Of a DNA stretch of 64,000 bases, positions 40,356-49,314 are shown piece after piece (position 1 is the first letter of the stretch; the number at the start of each line of letters is the position of its first letter). A program made the position numbers and the translations under genes. Origin of the DNA: Mycolicibacterium sp. P1-5 (GTDB lineage: Bacteria > Actinomycetota > Actinomycetes > Mycobacteriales > Mycobacteriaceae). The notes beneath the pieces were generated by a model. It did no database searches. It was not told where the DNA came from and saw only the letters and a program-made list of their open reading frames with translations. The stretch spans positions 248,001-312,000 of the forward strand of contig NZ_NPKT01000003.1 of the NCBI RefSeq assembly GCF_008329565.1. Direction: 5' to 3'.

Positions 40356-41046
40356 GACGTGGTCACACTGGCTGTTCATCGCCGGGGCTGTACTACTCGT
40401 CGGCGCCTGGCTCGGCACCGCTTTAGTCAAGGACCGTCAATACGAACGCTGGCTGTACTGGTTCGGCTCGCTGCTCGGCGGCGCGTTCATCTCGCTGAGC
40501 TTGGCTGGCCGGGGATGGAAGATTGTCATCGCCGGTGCGCTCGCGATAGCGTTCGTCACCTTTCTCCAAGCCTATTTCAAGACGCCCTATATCAGGATCC
40601 GCGGCCGCAACCACGCTTTCTCTATGCAGGACAGCGCGCCTGACCCGACCGATGAAATTGCAGACGAGCCACCGTCCATGCCGCCGCGCGATAGCTACCC
40701 GGGCCGCGTCACTGCCGCAAAGGCGTGGTGGCTCTTCGTCGTTTGCGTCGCGTTCTTCGGCTTCGGCGGGGCACTGGCGGGTTGGGATGCCAAGACCCTT
40801 CCCGCCGCCGGGTTGGTTTGTGTGGGTGCCTTGGTGAGTGGGATTGACGACGCGACACGCAAACTTCCGATGGCCCGCGGGCAGAACGTACAGGCGATCA
40901 TCGGTGCCGCCCTTTCGATTTCGATGCTCTTCTTGCCGCCGGCGCTGTATCTACTCGGCTATCGAATCGGTACCGCACGACCGATGGGATACGGCTTACG
41001 CGATCCGGTCGCACGGCACTATGCCAAAGAGCGCGACGACGAGTGA
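40327..41046 (+). CDS. Polytopic membrane protein, putative immunity protein 2 (paralogue)
   Basis: 239 residues from ATG 40327, preceded by GTGAGG; it overlaps the previous gene by 29 bases. About six membrane segments (HWLFIAGAVLLVGAWLGTAL, WKIVIAGALAIAFVTFLQAY, WWLFVVCVAFFGFGGALAG, VQAIIGAALSISMLFLPPAL). It shares KTPYIRIRGRN, an acidic/proline loop and DSYPGRVTAAKAWW with its neighbour. An upstream ATG at 40312 is in frame but lacks a good ribosome-binding site. Confidence 0.75.
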   Translation: MNPSSTMTLETWSHWLFIAGAVLLVGAWLGTALVKDRQYERWLYWFGSLLGGAFISLSLAGRGWKIVIAGALAIAFVTFLQAYFKTPYIRIRGRNHAFSMQDSAPDPTDEIADEPPSMPPRDSYPGRVTAAKAWWLFVVCVAFFGFGGALAGWDAKTLPAAGLVCVGALVSGIDDATRKLPMARGQNVQAIIGAALSISMLFLPPALYLLGYRIGTARPMGYGLRDPVARHYAKERDDE

Positions 41047-41115
41047 CTCAACGCAGCACGTAACGCCCGGCGATCACCCCTTGACCGCTGCCCGACAAGT
41101 CACTTCACTGCGGTG

Positions 41116-42015
41116 ATGGCCACCGAATTCGAAACCATCCTGTACGCGACCGACGGCTCCGTCGCGACCGTCACCCTCAACCGCCCCGAGCACCTCAACA
41201 CGATCGTGCCGCCGATGCCCGACGAGCTGGAGGCCGCCATCGGGTTGGCCGAGCACGATCCGTCGATCAAGGTCATCGTCCTGCGCGGCGCCGGCCGCGC
41301 TTTCTCCGGTGGCTACGACTTCGGCGGCGGCTTCCAGCACTGGGGCGAGTCGATGATGACCGACGGGCGCTGGGATCCGGGCAAGGACTTCGCGATGGTC
41401 AGCGGCCGCGCCACCGGCCCGACGCAAAAGTTCATGGCGATCTGGCGTGCGACCAAGCCCGTAATCGCGCAAGTCCACGGCTGGTGCGTCGGCGGCGCAA
41501 GTGACTACGCCCTGTGCGCCGACCTGGTGATCGCCAGCGAAGACGCGGTCATCGGCACGCCGTACAGCCGGATGTGGGGCGCCTACCTCTCGGGAATGTG
41601 GCTGTACCGGCTGAGCTTCAGCAAGGCCAAGTGGCACTCACTGACCGGCCGACCGCTCTCCGGCCGAGAGGCCGCGGACATCGAACTCATCAACGAGGCG
41701 GTGCCCTTCGAGCGGCTGGAAGCTCGCGTCGCTGAGATCGCCGCTGACCTTGCACGTATTCCGTTGTCGCAGTTACAGGCTCAGAAGCTGATCGTCAACC
41801 AGGCCTACGAGAACATGGGCCTAGCGAGCACCCAGACACTCGGCGGCATCCTCGACGGGCTGATGCGTAACACTCCCGAAGCCCTCGACTTCATCAACAC
41901 CGCCGAGACCGACGGTGTCCGCGCAGCCGTCGAGCGCCGTGACGGACCGTGGGGCGACTACAGCCAGGCGCCACCCGAGCGGCGGCCAGACCCGTCGCAC
42001 GTCATCGAGCCGTAA
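41116..42015 (+). CDS. echA2: Enoyl-CoA hydratase/isomerase family protein (EchA2-like)
   Basis: 299 residues from ATG 41116 (a GTG one codon earlier is possible). Crotonase fold: VATVTLNRPEHLNTIVPPMP, oxyanion loop LRGAGRAFSGGYDFGGGFQ, and the second loop HGWCVGGASDYALCADLVIA. The usual catalytic Glu pair of hydratases is not clear in GTPYSRMWGAYLSG, so reaction specificity is uncertain. The final 14 bases overlap the convergent DUF2889 gene. Confidence 0.85.
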   Translation: MATEFETILYATDGSVATVTLNRPEHLNTIVPPMPDELEAAIGLAEHDPSIKVIVLRGAGRAFSGGYDFGGGFQHWGESMMTDGRWDPGKDFAMVSGRATGPTQKFMAIWRATKPVIAQVHGWCVGGASDYALCADLVIASEDAVIGTPYSRMWGAYLSGMWLYRLSFSKAKWHSLTGRPLSGREAADIELINEAVPFERLEARVAEIAADLARIPLSQLQAQKLIVNQAYENMGLASTQTLGGILDGLMRNTPEALDFINTAETDGVRAAVERRDGPWGDYSQAPPERRPDPSHVIEP

Positions 42016-42964
42016 GTAGCGCGTGCGCGTCTGTCAGCGACCGAAGCGTGTCGTTGAGATGGGTGCACGTCGAGATGCCGGTGAACTCGGTACGGATGCG
42101 GTCGCGCAAGTCGGCTACCGCCATGCCGACGACACGCTGCGCACTGGCCAAGGCGCCCGGGCACTCCTGCCACGGTAGAACCCTTGCCTCTGCTGTCAGC
42201 CCCGAAATCGATTGCGCGGCAACGTCGATTTCTCCGACGGCGGTGTACTCGTGCACGATTGTCTCGACCCCTTCAGCGTCGGCGTGGGAGTCGCGGAAAT
42301 GGGCGTCAAACCCGGCTGTCGCGCCGTTTGGACGAACGTCGAGCCTCCGCATCCGCCGCATGCCGTGCGGGCGAAGCGGCTCCACGGGGTGCATCGCGCC
42401 CAGCGACGGCGCGAGTGGGCCACGCACGCAGGGCATGAGCATATTGCGCCGGGTGAATTCGACGGCCGACGCGTCGGAAGCGAAGCCGGAACAGACACCC
42501 GTCAGATGATCGGACATGGCATCCGACATCGGCCACTCCACCCCGCCGGTGATGTCGGCGTGGTGTGCCCCATACCCCGTCACCAACGTTGCGCCGACCC
42601 AGTCGTCGAGCAGAAGGTACAGCGCCGGTGAGCGGGCGGCGTCGCTCCCGAGCAGTTCCCTGACGATCGCACGAAAGCCGTGCGCCACCGTTGCACCACG
42701 CAGTCGGGTCAATCGCGGGTCGTCGCCGCTGATTTCATCGATCACACGATCGGTCAACCGTGCCAGCACGACGACGTCATCGAGTACCTCGTGGTTGCCC
42801 GACGAATCCGCCCTGGTGTCGCGCGCGCGCAGTTGGGCATCCGCGGTGTGCGAATTCTGCGGACGAGTGTCGATCGTGCTCGTCCTGCGAAGCATTCCTG
42901 GGCGCAGCGATGGCCACTCGGTGACGGGCTGCTGCGGGCCGACGATATCGGTGACGAACGGCAT
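42002..42964 (-). CDS. DUF2889 protein
   Basis: 320 residues from ATG 42962-42964 (PFVTDIVGPQQPVTEWPSLR). DUF2889 signatures: PGMLRRTSTIDTRP near the N-terminus and AHFRDSHADAEGVETIVHEY toward the C-terminus. Function unknown; members sit near steroid or aromatic degradation genes in other actinobacteria. A longer frame upstream overlaps the next gene and was not used. Confidence 0.8.
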   Translation of the reverse strand: MPFVTDIVGPQQPVTEWPSLRPGMLRRTSTIDTRPQNSHTADAQLRARDTRADSSGNHEVLDDVVVLARLTDRVIDEISGDDPRLTRLRGATVAHGFRAIVRELLGSDAARSPALYLLLDDWVGATLVTGYGAHHADITGGVEWPMSDAMSDHLTGVCSGFASDASAVEFTRRNMLMPCVRGPLAPSLGAMHPVEPLRPHGMRRMRRLDVRPNGATAGFDAHFRDSHADAEGVETIVHEYTAVGEIDVAAQSISGLTAEARVLPWQECPGALASAQRVVGMAVADLRDRIRTEFTGISTCTHLNDTLRSLTDAHALLTAR

Positions 42965-42966
42965 CC

Positions 42967-43806
42967 CTAATTCGTCCTGGCCAGACTTACCAGCAGCGAC
43001 ACGATCACCCCGATGATCACCAGGCCGCCACCTACCACCAGCGTGATGTTCAGCCACTGATGCATGCTGTCTTGCGCGGTATTGACCATCACCTCGGCGA
43101 TCCGACGGATATCACCGGACGAGTTGTCCAACATCGCGTTCAGGCGCCGTCGGCCGAATTCGATTGCCGCCCAACCCGAAGCGCCCACCAACAAGGCTGA
43201 TACCCCCAAGCCGACGAGCATCTTGCCCCGACTCCGGGCGACGAACAGCGTCAGCAGCGCGAACAGTCCGGCCACCACCGCCGCGCCGACGCTGACCCAT
43301 GGGCCGAAGGTCGCGACCAGACGCAACGCTCCGGGCCGCAATGCTGACGGGGCGTTGTCGGTCAACGGGATTGGCATCGCGGACGGCAGAGTGACGTTGT
43401 AGGCGCTGAGCGTCTCCTTGAACGCTGCATCCGACAGCATCGGCGCGACGTCGATCACCCACCGGCCCTGCGAATCGACACTTGAGCGAACCCGGTCGGT
43501 GAACAGCCATCGGTGTGCGAAGCGGTTCGCCTGGGCGAACTGGCCCGGGAACGTCGAACTCGAGGTGTAGGTGGCGGCCACCAGGCTCACCGTCCCGGTG
43601 TTCACGCTGGTGCCCAACCTGCCGACCTGCGTCGTCAACACCGAGGCCATGGCCGACTGAAGACCGGGATCGACCGCCGCCTTCTGCGCCAGCGCCGCGT
43701 AACCGTCTTCGTCGACCAGGTGCTGCTGCGCCCATGCCGCCGGTAGGGCGACGGCCAACAGGAGCGTCGCAGCGAGCCACATCAGTAGCGTCGCCGCGAA
43801 CCGCAC
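42967..43806 (-). CDS. Membrane protein with large extracytoplasmic loop
   Basis: 279 residues. An N-terminal membrane segment (LMWLAATLLLAVALPAAWAQ) is followed by about 140 extracytoplasmic residues (DEDGYAALAQKAAVDPGLQS, then FAHRWLFTDRVRSSVDSQGR) and three C-terminal segments (WVSVGAAVVAGLFALLTLFV, VGLGVSALLVGASGWAAIEF, ITLVVGGGLVIIGVIVSLLV). A Mycobacterium-type conserved membrane protein; function unknown. It lies between PPK2 and DUF2889, both on the same strand. Confidence 0.8.
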   Translation of the reverse strand: MRFAATLLMWLAATLLLAVALPAAWAQQHLVDEDGYAALAQKAAVDPGLQSAMASVLTTQVGRLGTSVNTGTVSLVAATYTSSSTFPGQFAQANRFAHRWLFTDRVRSSVDSQGRWVIDVAPMLSDAAFKETLSAYNVTLPSAMPIPLTDNAPSALRPGALRLVATFGPWVSVGAAVVAGLFALLTLFVARSRGKMLVGLGVSALLVGASGWAAIEFGRRRLNAMLDNSSGDIRRIAEVMVNTAQDSMHQWLNITLVVGGGLVIIGVIVSLLVSLARTN

Positions 43807-43834
43807 GCGTCCTCCTCCGCGGGGACGCGGAGTC

Positions 43835-44692
43835 TCAGTCGGAGTGAGTCGCGCGGCCCACGATCAACGGGTCGGGGGTGCCGACCACCTCATGGTCTTT
43901 GTTGTCGTAGTTGAACTTACTCAGCACGTGGCGCATCGCGTTGATCCGCGCGCGTTTCTTGTCGTTGCTTTTGATGACGGTCCACGGCGCGATCTCGGTG
44001 TCCGTCCAGGCGAACATGTCTTCTTTGGCCGAGGTGTAGGCATCCCACTTGTCCAGCGAGGCCAGATCCGTCGGGGACAATTTCCACTGCCGCACCGGGT
44101 CCACCTGGCGGATGGTGAATCGGGTCCGCTGCTCACTGGACGAGACCGAGAACCAGAGCTTCGTCAGGCTGATGCCGTCGTTGACCAGCATCTGCTCGAA
44201 CAGCGGCGCCTGCCGAATGAACTCGGCGTGCTGCTTGGGTGTGCAGTAGCCCATGACCCGCTCCACCCCGGCCCGGTTGTACCAGGACCGGTCGAACATG
44301 ACGATCTCGCCGGCGGCCGGCAGGTGATTGACGTAGCGCTGGAAGTACCACTGAGTGGTTTCCTTCTCGGTGGGCTTCTCCAGCGCCACGACCCGCGCAC
44401 CCCGTGGGTTGAGGTGCTCCATGAACCGCTTGATGGTGCCCCCTTTGCCGGCGGCGTCGCGTCCCTCGAAGACGATGACGTGCCGCAGCCCGTTAGCCTG
44501 ACTCCACTTCTGCAGCTTCAGCAGCTCGATCTGCAGGAGGCGCTTCTGCTCTTCGTACTCGGCGCGAGTCAACCGCTCGCCGTACGGGTAGTTCTCCCGC
44601 CAGGTGTCGACGGGCAGCCCGTCAGCGTCGAGCAGCAGTGGGTCGTCATCGTCGTCGTCGAAGATCGTGTACTTATGGCTGTCGAGTGACAC
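43835..44692 (-). CDS. ppk2: PPK2 class I-type polyphosphate kinase (second of two)
   Basis: 285 residues. Walker A EGRDAAGKGGTIKR (77-88 region), ALEKPTEKETTQWYFQRYVN, Walker B IVMFDRSWYNRAG (D134), and the lid KLSPTDLASLDKWDAYTSAK. This is the PPK2-like class that uses polyphosphate with GDP/ADP, related to Rv3232c. It starts with a run of aspartates (FDDDDDDP). It differs from the other PPK2 in the window at the WYNRAG motif, so the two are not recent copies. Confidence 0.94.
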   Translation of the reverse strand: MSLDSHKYTIFDDDDDDPLLLDADGLPVDTWRENYPYGERLTRAEYEEQKRLLQIELLKLQKWSQANGLRHVIVFEGRDAAGKGGTIKRFMEHLNPRGARVVALEKPTEKETTQWYFQRYVNHLPAAGEIVMFDRSWYNRAGVERVMGYCTPKQHAEFIRQAPLFEQMLVNDGISLTKLWFSVSSSEQRTRFTIRQVDPVRQWKLSPTDLASLDKWDAYTSAKEDMFAWTDTEIAPWTVIKSNDKKRARINAMRHVLSKFNYDNKDHEVVGTPDPLIVGRATHSD

Positions 44693-44750
44693 CGGCGGAA
44701 ATTAGCAGCGCGAAGAAAACCGGGGGTGACGCCGCGGTGAACGACCCGGG

Positions 44751-46007
44751 CTAGGCGGCGTTACCCGATTTCCCGGAACGCGCTGACCGGCCCTGGCCGC
44801 TGGGGTGGCTGTCGGACTTGCTGGCTTGACTCTGCTTCGCCGACTTGCGCTCCGGGGTAACTGCCTTACGGCCGGGACGCACCTGCGCGTGGATGTCCGG
44901 GGTGTCGGCGGTCTGCACGTCCGCCTTGGCGCCGTCGGTCTGGTCGGTTGACGTCAGGTCGCTCGACGCCGAATTCTCCGTTGCCGCAGCGTCTTTGGCC
45001 TTGACCGCCGCCGAAGCCGTTGGAACCGCCGAAGCCGCCGAAGCCGCTGCCGCAGCCGACGGGAACGGCGTGGGGGTGATCGGCGCCGGAAGGTTACTCA
45101 ATAGGCCGTCGACGGCGGTGACGAAGCCGTTGTAGAGGTTCCAGGCCAACCCATCCTGGACGCCCGGTGCGCTCTCACCGATCGGAGAAGGCAGGTAGAA
45201 AAACGGCTTGGCAATGTCGCGCGCCAGATTGCCAAGCAGGCCTGAGCCCAAATTCGGGTCGAACACGTTGTACACCAGGTTGCTCAACAGCCCGGGGATC
45301 TGGGTCGGGTTCTGGATGGCCGATTCGGCCGTCGCTTCGAGGTCACCGGGCACATAGGCGGCCCAGTAGGCGACGTCCGCGGCCAGGAACACCGGCAGGC
45401 CGAGGGTGCTCTGCACGGCGTACACCAAGCGGCCCGGGACCGTGCTGTACATGGCGGCCAGCGAATTGACGGCCGCGGCCGGGTCGGGCAGATTCGCGAA
45501 GGCGTCGTTAATGCCGTCGGCGAGGCCATTGATCGCACCCGAGACCGTCGTACTCAGCGGCGCCGGCAGAAGATCGGCCAACTGCTGCAGCACGTAATCG
45601 TTGGCGAACCAGGCATAGGTGTAGTTCGGGTTGTTGTACGACGGGTTGAGGTAGAGCTGGGCGATGTAGCTGAGCACGCTGCCGATCGCAGCCGGGTTCT
45701 GGGCCGCGGCCAACGCGGCGAACACCGGATTCCACGGCACGCCTTGCCCGAAGTCGCTGTCGTCGGTGTAAAAGTTCAGTCCCACCACAGCATCCGTGGC
45801 GATCACGGCGGCATTGGTTACCGCATTCACCACGTCACCGAAGTTGTACAACACATCCGTCACCACTGAGGTGTTCCGCACGGCGATATTGCTCAGCGCC
45901 AGTGTCGTCTCAGGCGTGACACCGACGGCCGCTGGCGCTGCGGCTATTACGCCGGCCGTCATCAACGCGGCAGCCAGCTTGGTATGCGGACGTGCAGCAA
46001 TGGACAT
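44751..46007 (-). CDS. Exported mycobacterial Ala-rich protein, PE-PPE-like features but no PE/PPE motif
   Basis: 418 residues from ATG 46005-46007. Signal peptide (KLAAALMTAGVIAAAPAAVG). The mature part (about 35-320) is hydrophobic and Asn/Tyr/Leu-rich with repeated NLVYNVFDP, FAALAAAQNPAAIGSVLSYI and YNNPNYTYAWFANDYVLQQL, followed by a basic Ser/Lys/Arg-rich C-terminus (about 325-418). It belongs to a mycobacterial group of exported proteins of unknown function. A GTG 39 bases upstream is an alternative start. Confidence 0.8.
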   Translation of the reverse strand: MSIAARPHTKLAAALMTAGVIAAAPAAVGVTPETTLALSNIAVRNTSVVTDVLYNFGDVVNAVTNAAVIATDAVVGLNFYTDDSDFGQGVPWNPVFAALAAAQNPAAIGSVLSYIAQLYLNPSYNNPNYTYAWFANDYVLQQLADLLPAPLSTTVSGAINGLADGINDAFANLPDPAAAVNSLAAMYSTVPGRLVYAVQSTLGLPVFLAADVAYWAAYVPGDLEATAESAIQNPTQIPGLLSNLVYNVFDPNLGSGLLGNLARDIAKPFFYLPSPIGESAPGVQDGLAWNLYNGFVTAVDGLLSNLPAPITPTPFPSAAAAASAASAVPTASAAVKAKDAAATENSASSDLTSTDQTDGAKADVQTADTPDIHAQVRPGRKAVTPERKSAKQSQASKSDSHPSGQGRSARSGKSGNAA

Positions 46008-46074
46008 GAATCCCCCAGAATGTGTTGGCACGGCAATCCTCGTCACGGGAGCATTGCATGGGCTGACGTCGACG

Positions 46075-46572
46075 TCAACGATTTCGTTCGATCAGAGCAA
46101 ACGCGGCGCAGGCGATCGCACTGCCCAGCAGGAGCCCCCCGACAGCGTCGGTGAAGTAGTGATAGGTCACCCCCTGACCGAGCATTCCCAGCAGCGCCCA
46201 GACGATGGCGACCACCACCACATAGAGCCGCGCACCGACCACCAGCAGCACCATTCCCAGCACCACCACCATCAGCGTTGTGTGTCCGCTCGGGTAGCCG
46301 ACCGCATCGCCCTTGTAGCGACCGAACAGATCCTTGCATACCTGCGAAAGCCACACCGCAACAACGGGACTCACCACAACCACCGCGACCAGCAGCCAGC
46401 GCCGCCGATAGGCCGCCAACCCCAGCGCGCCAACCAGAATCACCATCAATGTGCGTTGGTCGGTGAAGAACAGCAACCAACCCAGCAGGCTGCCGTGCGC
46501 TCGCTGAAACCAGTCGTCGACCGGCGTCGAGCCCTTTCCCACAGCCCAGCCGAGCAGCAATGTCGCCGCCAA
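46075..46572 (-). CDS. PAP2-family membrane phosphatase
   Basis: 165 residues from a TTG at 46570-46572. Phosphatase motifs: KDLFGRYKGDAVGYPSGHTT (motif 2, PSGHT) and HYFTDAVGGLLLGSAIA (motif 3, with HxxxDxxxG). The KxxxxxxRP motif 1 is degenerate. Four or more membrane segments. It would dephosphorylate a lipid phosphate such as undecaprenyl diphosphate. The true start may be at a CTG 13 codons earlier, overlapping the DinB stop. Confidence 0.8.
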   Translation of the reverse strand: MAATLLLGWAVGKGSTPVDDWFQRAHGSLLGWLLFFTDQRTLMVILVGALGLAAYRRRWLLVAVVVVSPVVAVWLSQVCKDLFGRYKGDAVGYPSGHTTLMVVVLGMVLLVVGARLYVVVVAIVWALLGMLGQGVTYHYFTDAVGGLLLGSAIACAAFALIERNR

Positions 46573-46607
46573 CCCGACAGGCGGCCACCAACGGACCGCG
46601 GTGGTGG

Positions 46608-47132
46608 TCAGCGGGCGATGCCCCGCACGTACGCCGCCTGGCCCAGATGCTGGGCGCAGTCGTCGATGATGCTGACCAGCCGCATGCTGGCGGTGACGGG
46701 CGGATCCCAGTTCGTGTCGACCACGCGGGCGAGCTCATCGGTGGTGACGCTGGCGAGATACTCCAGGGTGACCTTGTGCACGGCGTGGTAATAGCCGGCC
46801 AGAAGATCGGCGGGTGCTCGGACCTTTCCCACGTCCTCAGCAGTGTGTCCGTAGCCGTGCGCGTCGCGGGGCAGGTCCAGGCTGAAGCGGTCCACCCATC
46901 CGCCGCTGAACCACACCTGGTCGGTTCCGGCGATGTCGGCGAGCTGGGCATCCTGGACCCGCGCGCTGTGCCACACCAGCCACGCGATGCTGTTGGCCGT
47001 CGACGTCGGCCGAAAGAACGAAATCTCGTCGGTCAGGTCGTCGGTGATGTCCTGGACGTGCTCGATGATGCGGGTGAAGGAGTCGCGCAGGAGTTCGCGG
47101 GCCGCATCCGCGTCGGACAGTGAGTCAGCCAT
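46608..47132 (-). CDS. DinB-family putative thiol-dependent transferase
   Basis: 174 residues. Four-helix DinB fold with conserved metal-type histidines (IAWLVWHSARVQDAQLADI, HAVHKVTLEYL, DDCAQHLGQAAYVRGI). DinB/DUF664 enzymes bind divalent metal and often use mycothiol or bacillithiol. Substrate unknown. ATG start; 11 bases after the VOC gene, same strand. Confidence 0.87.
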   Translation of the reverse strand: MADSLSDADAARELLRDSFTRIIEHVQDITDDLTDEISFFRPTSTANSIAWLVWHSARVQDAQLADIAGTDQVWFSGGWVDRFSLDLPRDAHGYGHTAEDVGKVRAPADLLAGYYHAVHKVTLEYLASVTTDELARVVDTNWDPPVTASMRLVSIIDDCAQHLGQAAYVRGIAR

Positions 47133-47143
47133 GGTTGATGACG

Positions 47144-47563
47144 CTACGCGGAGTTCATCGGGGCCTGAGCCTCAGGCTGGGCGCCGTGGAACACCGCTTC
47201 GACGTTGTTGCCCTCGGGGTCGCGGACGAACGCGCCGTAGTAGCCGGGGTGGTACTCGGGCCACAGCCGCGGTGCGTGCAGCGGCTCGACACCGAGCGCC
47301 AGCGCGGTGTGAAAGAAGGCCTGCACCGATTCGGCGTCTTTGGCCTCGAAGGCGATGTGCACCTCGCGATTGGGCCCGTTCACCTCGCCGGCCGAGGCAT
47401 CGGCGATCCAGAACGTCGGCTTGCCCTCGGTGCCGTATCCGATGGCCTCACCGAAGTCCATCACCCGGTGGTAGCCCAGGACGTGCAGGACCTTGTCATA
47501 GAAGTCCTGGGACTCGGTGTACTTGTCGCAGTTTATTCCGAAGTGATCGATCACGGCTCCCAT
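47144..47563 (-). CDS. VOC (glyoxalase/dioxygenase-fold) protein
   Basis: 139 residues. VOC repeats with metal-binding positions H7 (GAVIDHFGINC), H69 region (NREVHIAFEAKD) and E near the end (DPEGNNVEAVFHG). Probably a lyase or isomerase for a small carbonyl or thiol compound. It sits next to a DinB protein, a pair that could both depend on mycothiol; that is inference. Divergent from the deacylase at 47590. Confidence 0.88.
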   Translation of the reverse strand: MGAVIDHFGINCDKYTESQDFYDKVLHVLGYHRVMDFGEAIGYGTEGKPTFWIADASAGEVNGPNREVHIAFEAKDAESVQAFFHTALALGVEPLHAPRLWPEYHPGYYGAFVRDPEGNNVEAVFHGAQPEAQAPMNSA

Positions 47564-47589
47564 ACTGGCAGCCGTCGTAATCTGGGCCC

Positions 47590-49314
47590 ATGAGTTACGA
47601 CTTGGTCATCCGCAACGGCACGATCGTCGACGGCTTGGGCGGCGAGCCCTACCCTGGCGACGTCGCCGTGTCCGACGGCGTCATTGCAGCGGTCGGCACC
47701 GTCCCCGACAAAGGCGATCGCGAGATCGACGCCACCGGCCTGCTCGTCACGCCCGGATTCGTTGACCTGCACACCCATTACGACGGCCAGGCGATCTGGT
47801 CGGATCGGATGATTCCGTCGTCGGCGCACGGCGTGACGACCGCGGTGATGGGCAACTGCGGCGTCGGGTTCGCGCCGTGCCGCCCAGAGGACCACGACGT
47901 CCTGGTGGATGTCATGGCCGGCGTCGAGGACATCCCCGGCGTGGTGATGGTCGACGGGCTGCCGTGGACCTGGGAGACCTTCCCTGAGTTTCTCGATGCA
48001 CTGGATGCGCGGCGGCGCGACATCGATGTCGCCGCGTTCTTGCCGCACTCCCCGCTCCGCGTCTACGTGATGGGTCAGCGCGGGGTCGACCGCGAGTTGC
48101 CCACCGCCGAGGACCTGGCGATGATGCGCAAGTTGGCCGAGGAAGCGATCCGCGCAGGCGCGCTGGGCTTCGCTTCGTCAAGACTGACGCTGCACAAAAC
48201 ATCTGGGGGGCAACCGATTCCGAGTTATGAGGCGCAGTACGAGGAGATCGAGGCGATCGCGCGCGGTGTCGACGACGCAGGCGGTGGCCTGCTGCAGTTC
48301 GTGCCGGATCTGATGGCCGGCGATTACGAAGGGGCGCTGAGTGCAGTGTTCGACGTCGCCTCCGAAGTTGGCCTGCCCGTGACGTTCACGCTTGCGATCG
48401 GCAACGCAGGCCCGCCGATCCACCTCGATGCACTGCGCATGGTCGAGAAGGCCAACGCCAACGGCGGCGACGTCACGGGGCAGATCTTCCCGCGCCCAAT
48501 CGGGCTGGTGCTCGGTCTGGACTTGTCGGGCAACCCGTTCGTCATGTACCCGTCGTACCGGGAGATCGCCGATCTACCGCTGGACGAGCGTGTCGCCGAG
48601 ATGCGCAAACCTGCGGTGCGGGAACGCATTCTGAACGACCAGCCGGCCAGTGACGGGCACCCGCTGATGTTCGCCGCCCAGGCGTGGGACTACATGTACC
48701 CGCTCGGCGATCCGCCCAATTACGAACCCGCGGCGGAGGATTCGATCGGTGCACGCGCCCGCGCCCGCGGTGTCAGCCCGCTAGAGGAGGCCTATGACCG
48801 ACTGCTCGACGACGACGGTCACGCCATGCTGCTGGTCACGCTGGCCAACTTCCGCGACAACTCGCTGGACACGGTGTCGGAACTGATTCAACGCGAGGAC
48901 GTCGTCCTCGGCCTGGGCGACGGCGGCGCACACTACGGAATGATCTGCGACGCAAGTTTTCCCACCTACATGCTGACGCATTGGGTGCGTGACCGTGAGT
49001 CGGGGCGGCTGTCAGTGGAGCGGGTGATCCAGGAGCTGACGTCGGTGCCTGCGCGCATCGCCGGACTCGCCGACCGCGGGCGGCTTGCCGTGGGCTATAA
49101 GGCCGACGTCAACGTGATCGACGCCGAGGCGCTGCGGCTGCACCGGCCGACCATCAAATCTGATCTGCCCGCGGGCGGACGACGGCTCGACCAGACCGCC
49201 GACGGTTATGTGGCGACGATCGTTTCCGGTGAGGTGATCTCGGAGAACGGAGTGCCGACGTCGGCGCTGCCGGGCCGGCTGATCCGGGGACGGCAGGCGG
49301 CGCCCGCGCTGTGA
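47590..49314 (+). CDS. N-acyl-D-amino-acid deacylase-like amidohydrolase
   Basis: 574 residues. Metal-dependent hydrolase: VTPGFVDLHTHYDGQAIWSD (first His pair), GVTTAVMGNCGVGFAP (Cys often a metal ligand), FASSRLTLHKTSGGQPIPSY, and GDGGAHYGMICDASFPTYML near the end. The layout matches D-aminoacylase/dihydroorotase-like enzymes of this subfamily. It hydrolyses an acylated amino acid or related amide; the true substrate is unknown. It overlaps the next GTG by 4 bases. Confidence 0.9.
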   Translation: MSYDLVIRNGTIVDGLGGEPYPGDVAVSDGVIAAVGTVPDKGDREIDATGLLVTPGFVDLHTHYDGQAIWSDRMIPSSAHGVTTAVMGNCGVGFAPCRPEDHDVLVDVMAGVEDIPGVVMVDGLPWTWETFPEFLDALDARRRDIDVAAFLPHSPLRVYVMGQRGVDRELPTAEDLAMMRKLAEEAIRAGALGFASSRLTLHKTSGGQPIPSYEAQYEEIEAIARGVDDAGGGLLQFVPDLMAGDYEGALSAVFDVASEVGLPVTFTLAIGNAGPPIHLDALRMVEKANANGGDVTGQIFPRPIGLVLGLDLSGNPFVMYPSYREIADLPLDERVAEMRKPAVRERILNDQPASDGHPLMFAAQAWDYMYPLGDPPNYEPAAEDSIGARARARGVSPLEEAYDRLLDDDGHAMLLVTLANFRDNSLDTVSELIQREDVVLGLGDGGAHYGMICDASFPTYMLTHWVRDRESGRLSVERVIQELTSVPARIAGLADRGRLAVGYKADVNVIDAEALRLHRPTIKSDLPAGGRRLDQTADGYVATIVSGEVISENGVPTSALPGRLIRGRQAAPAL

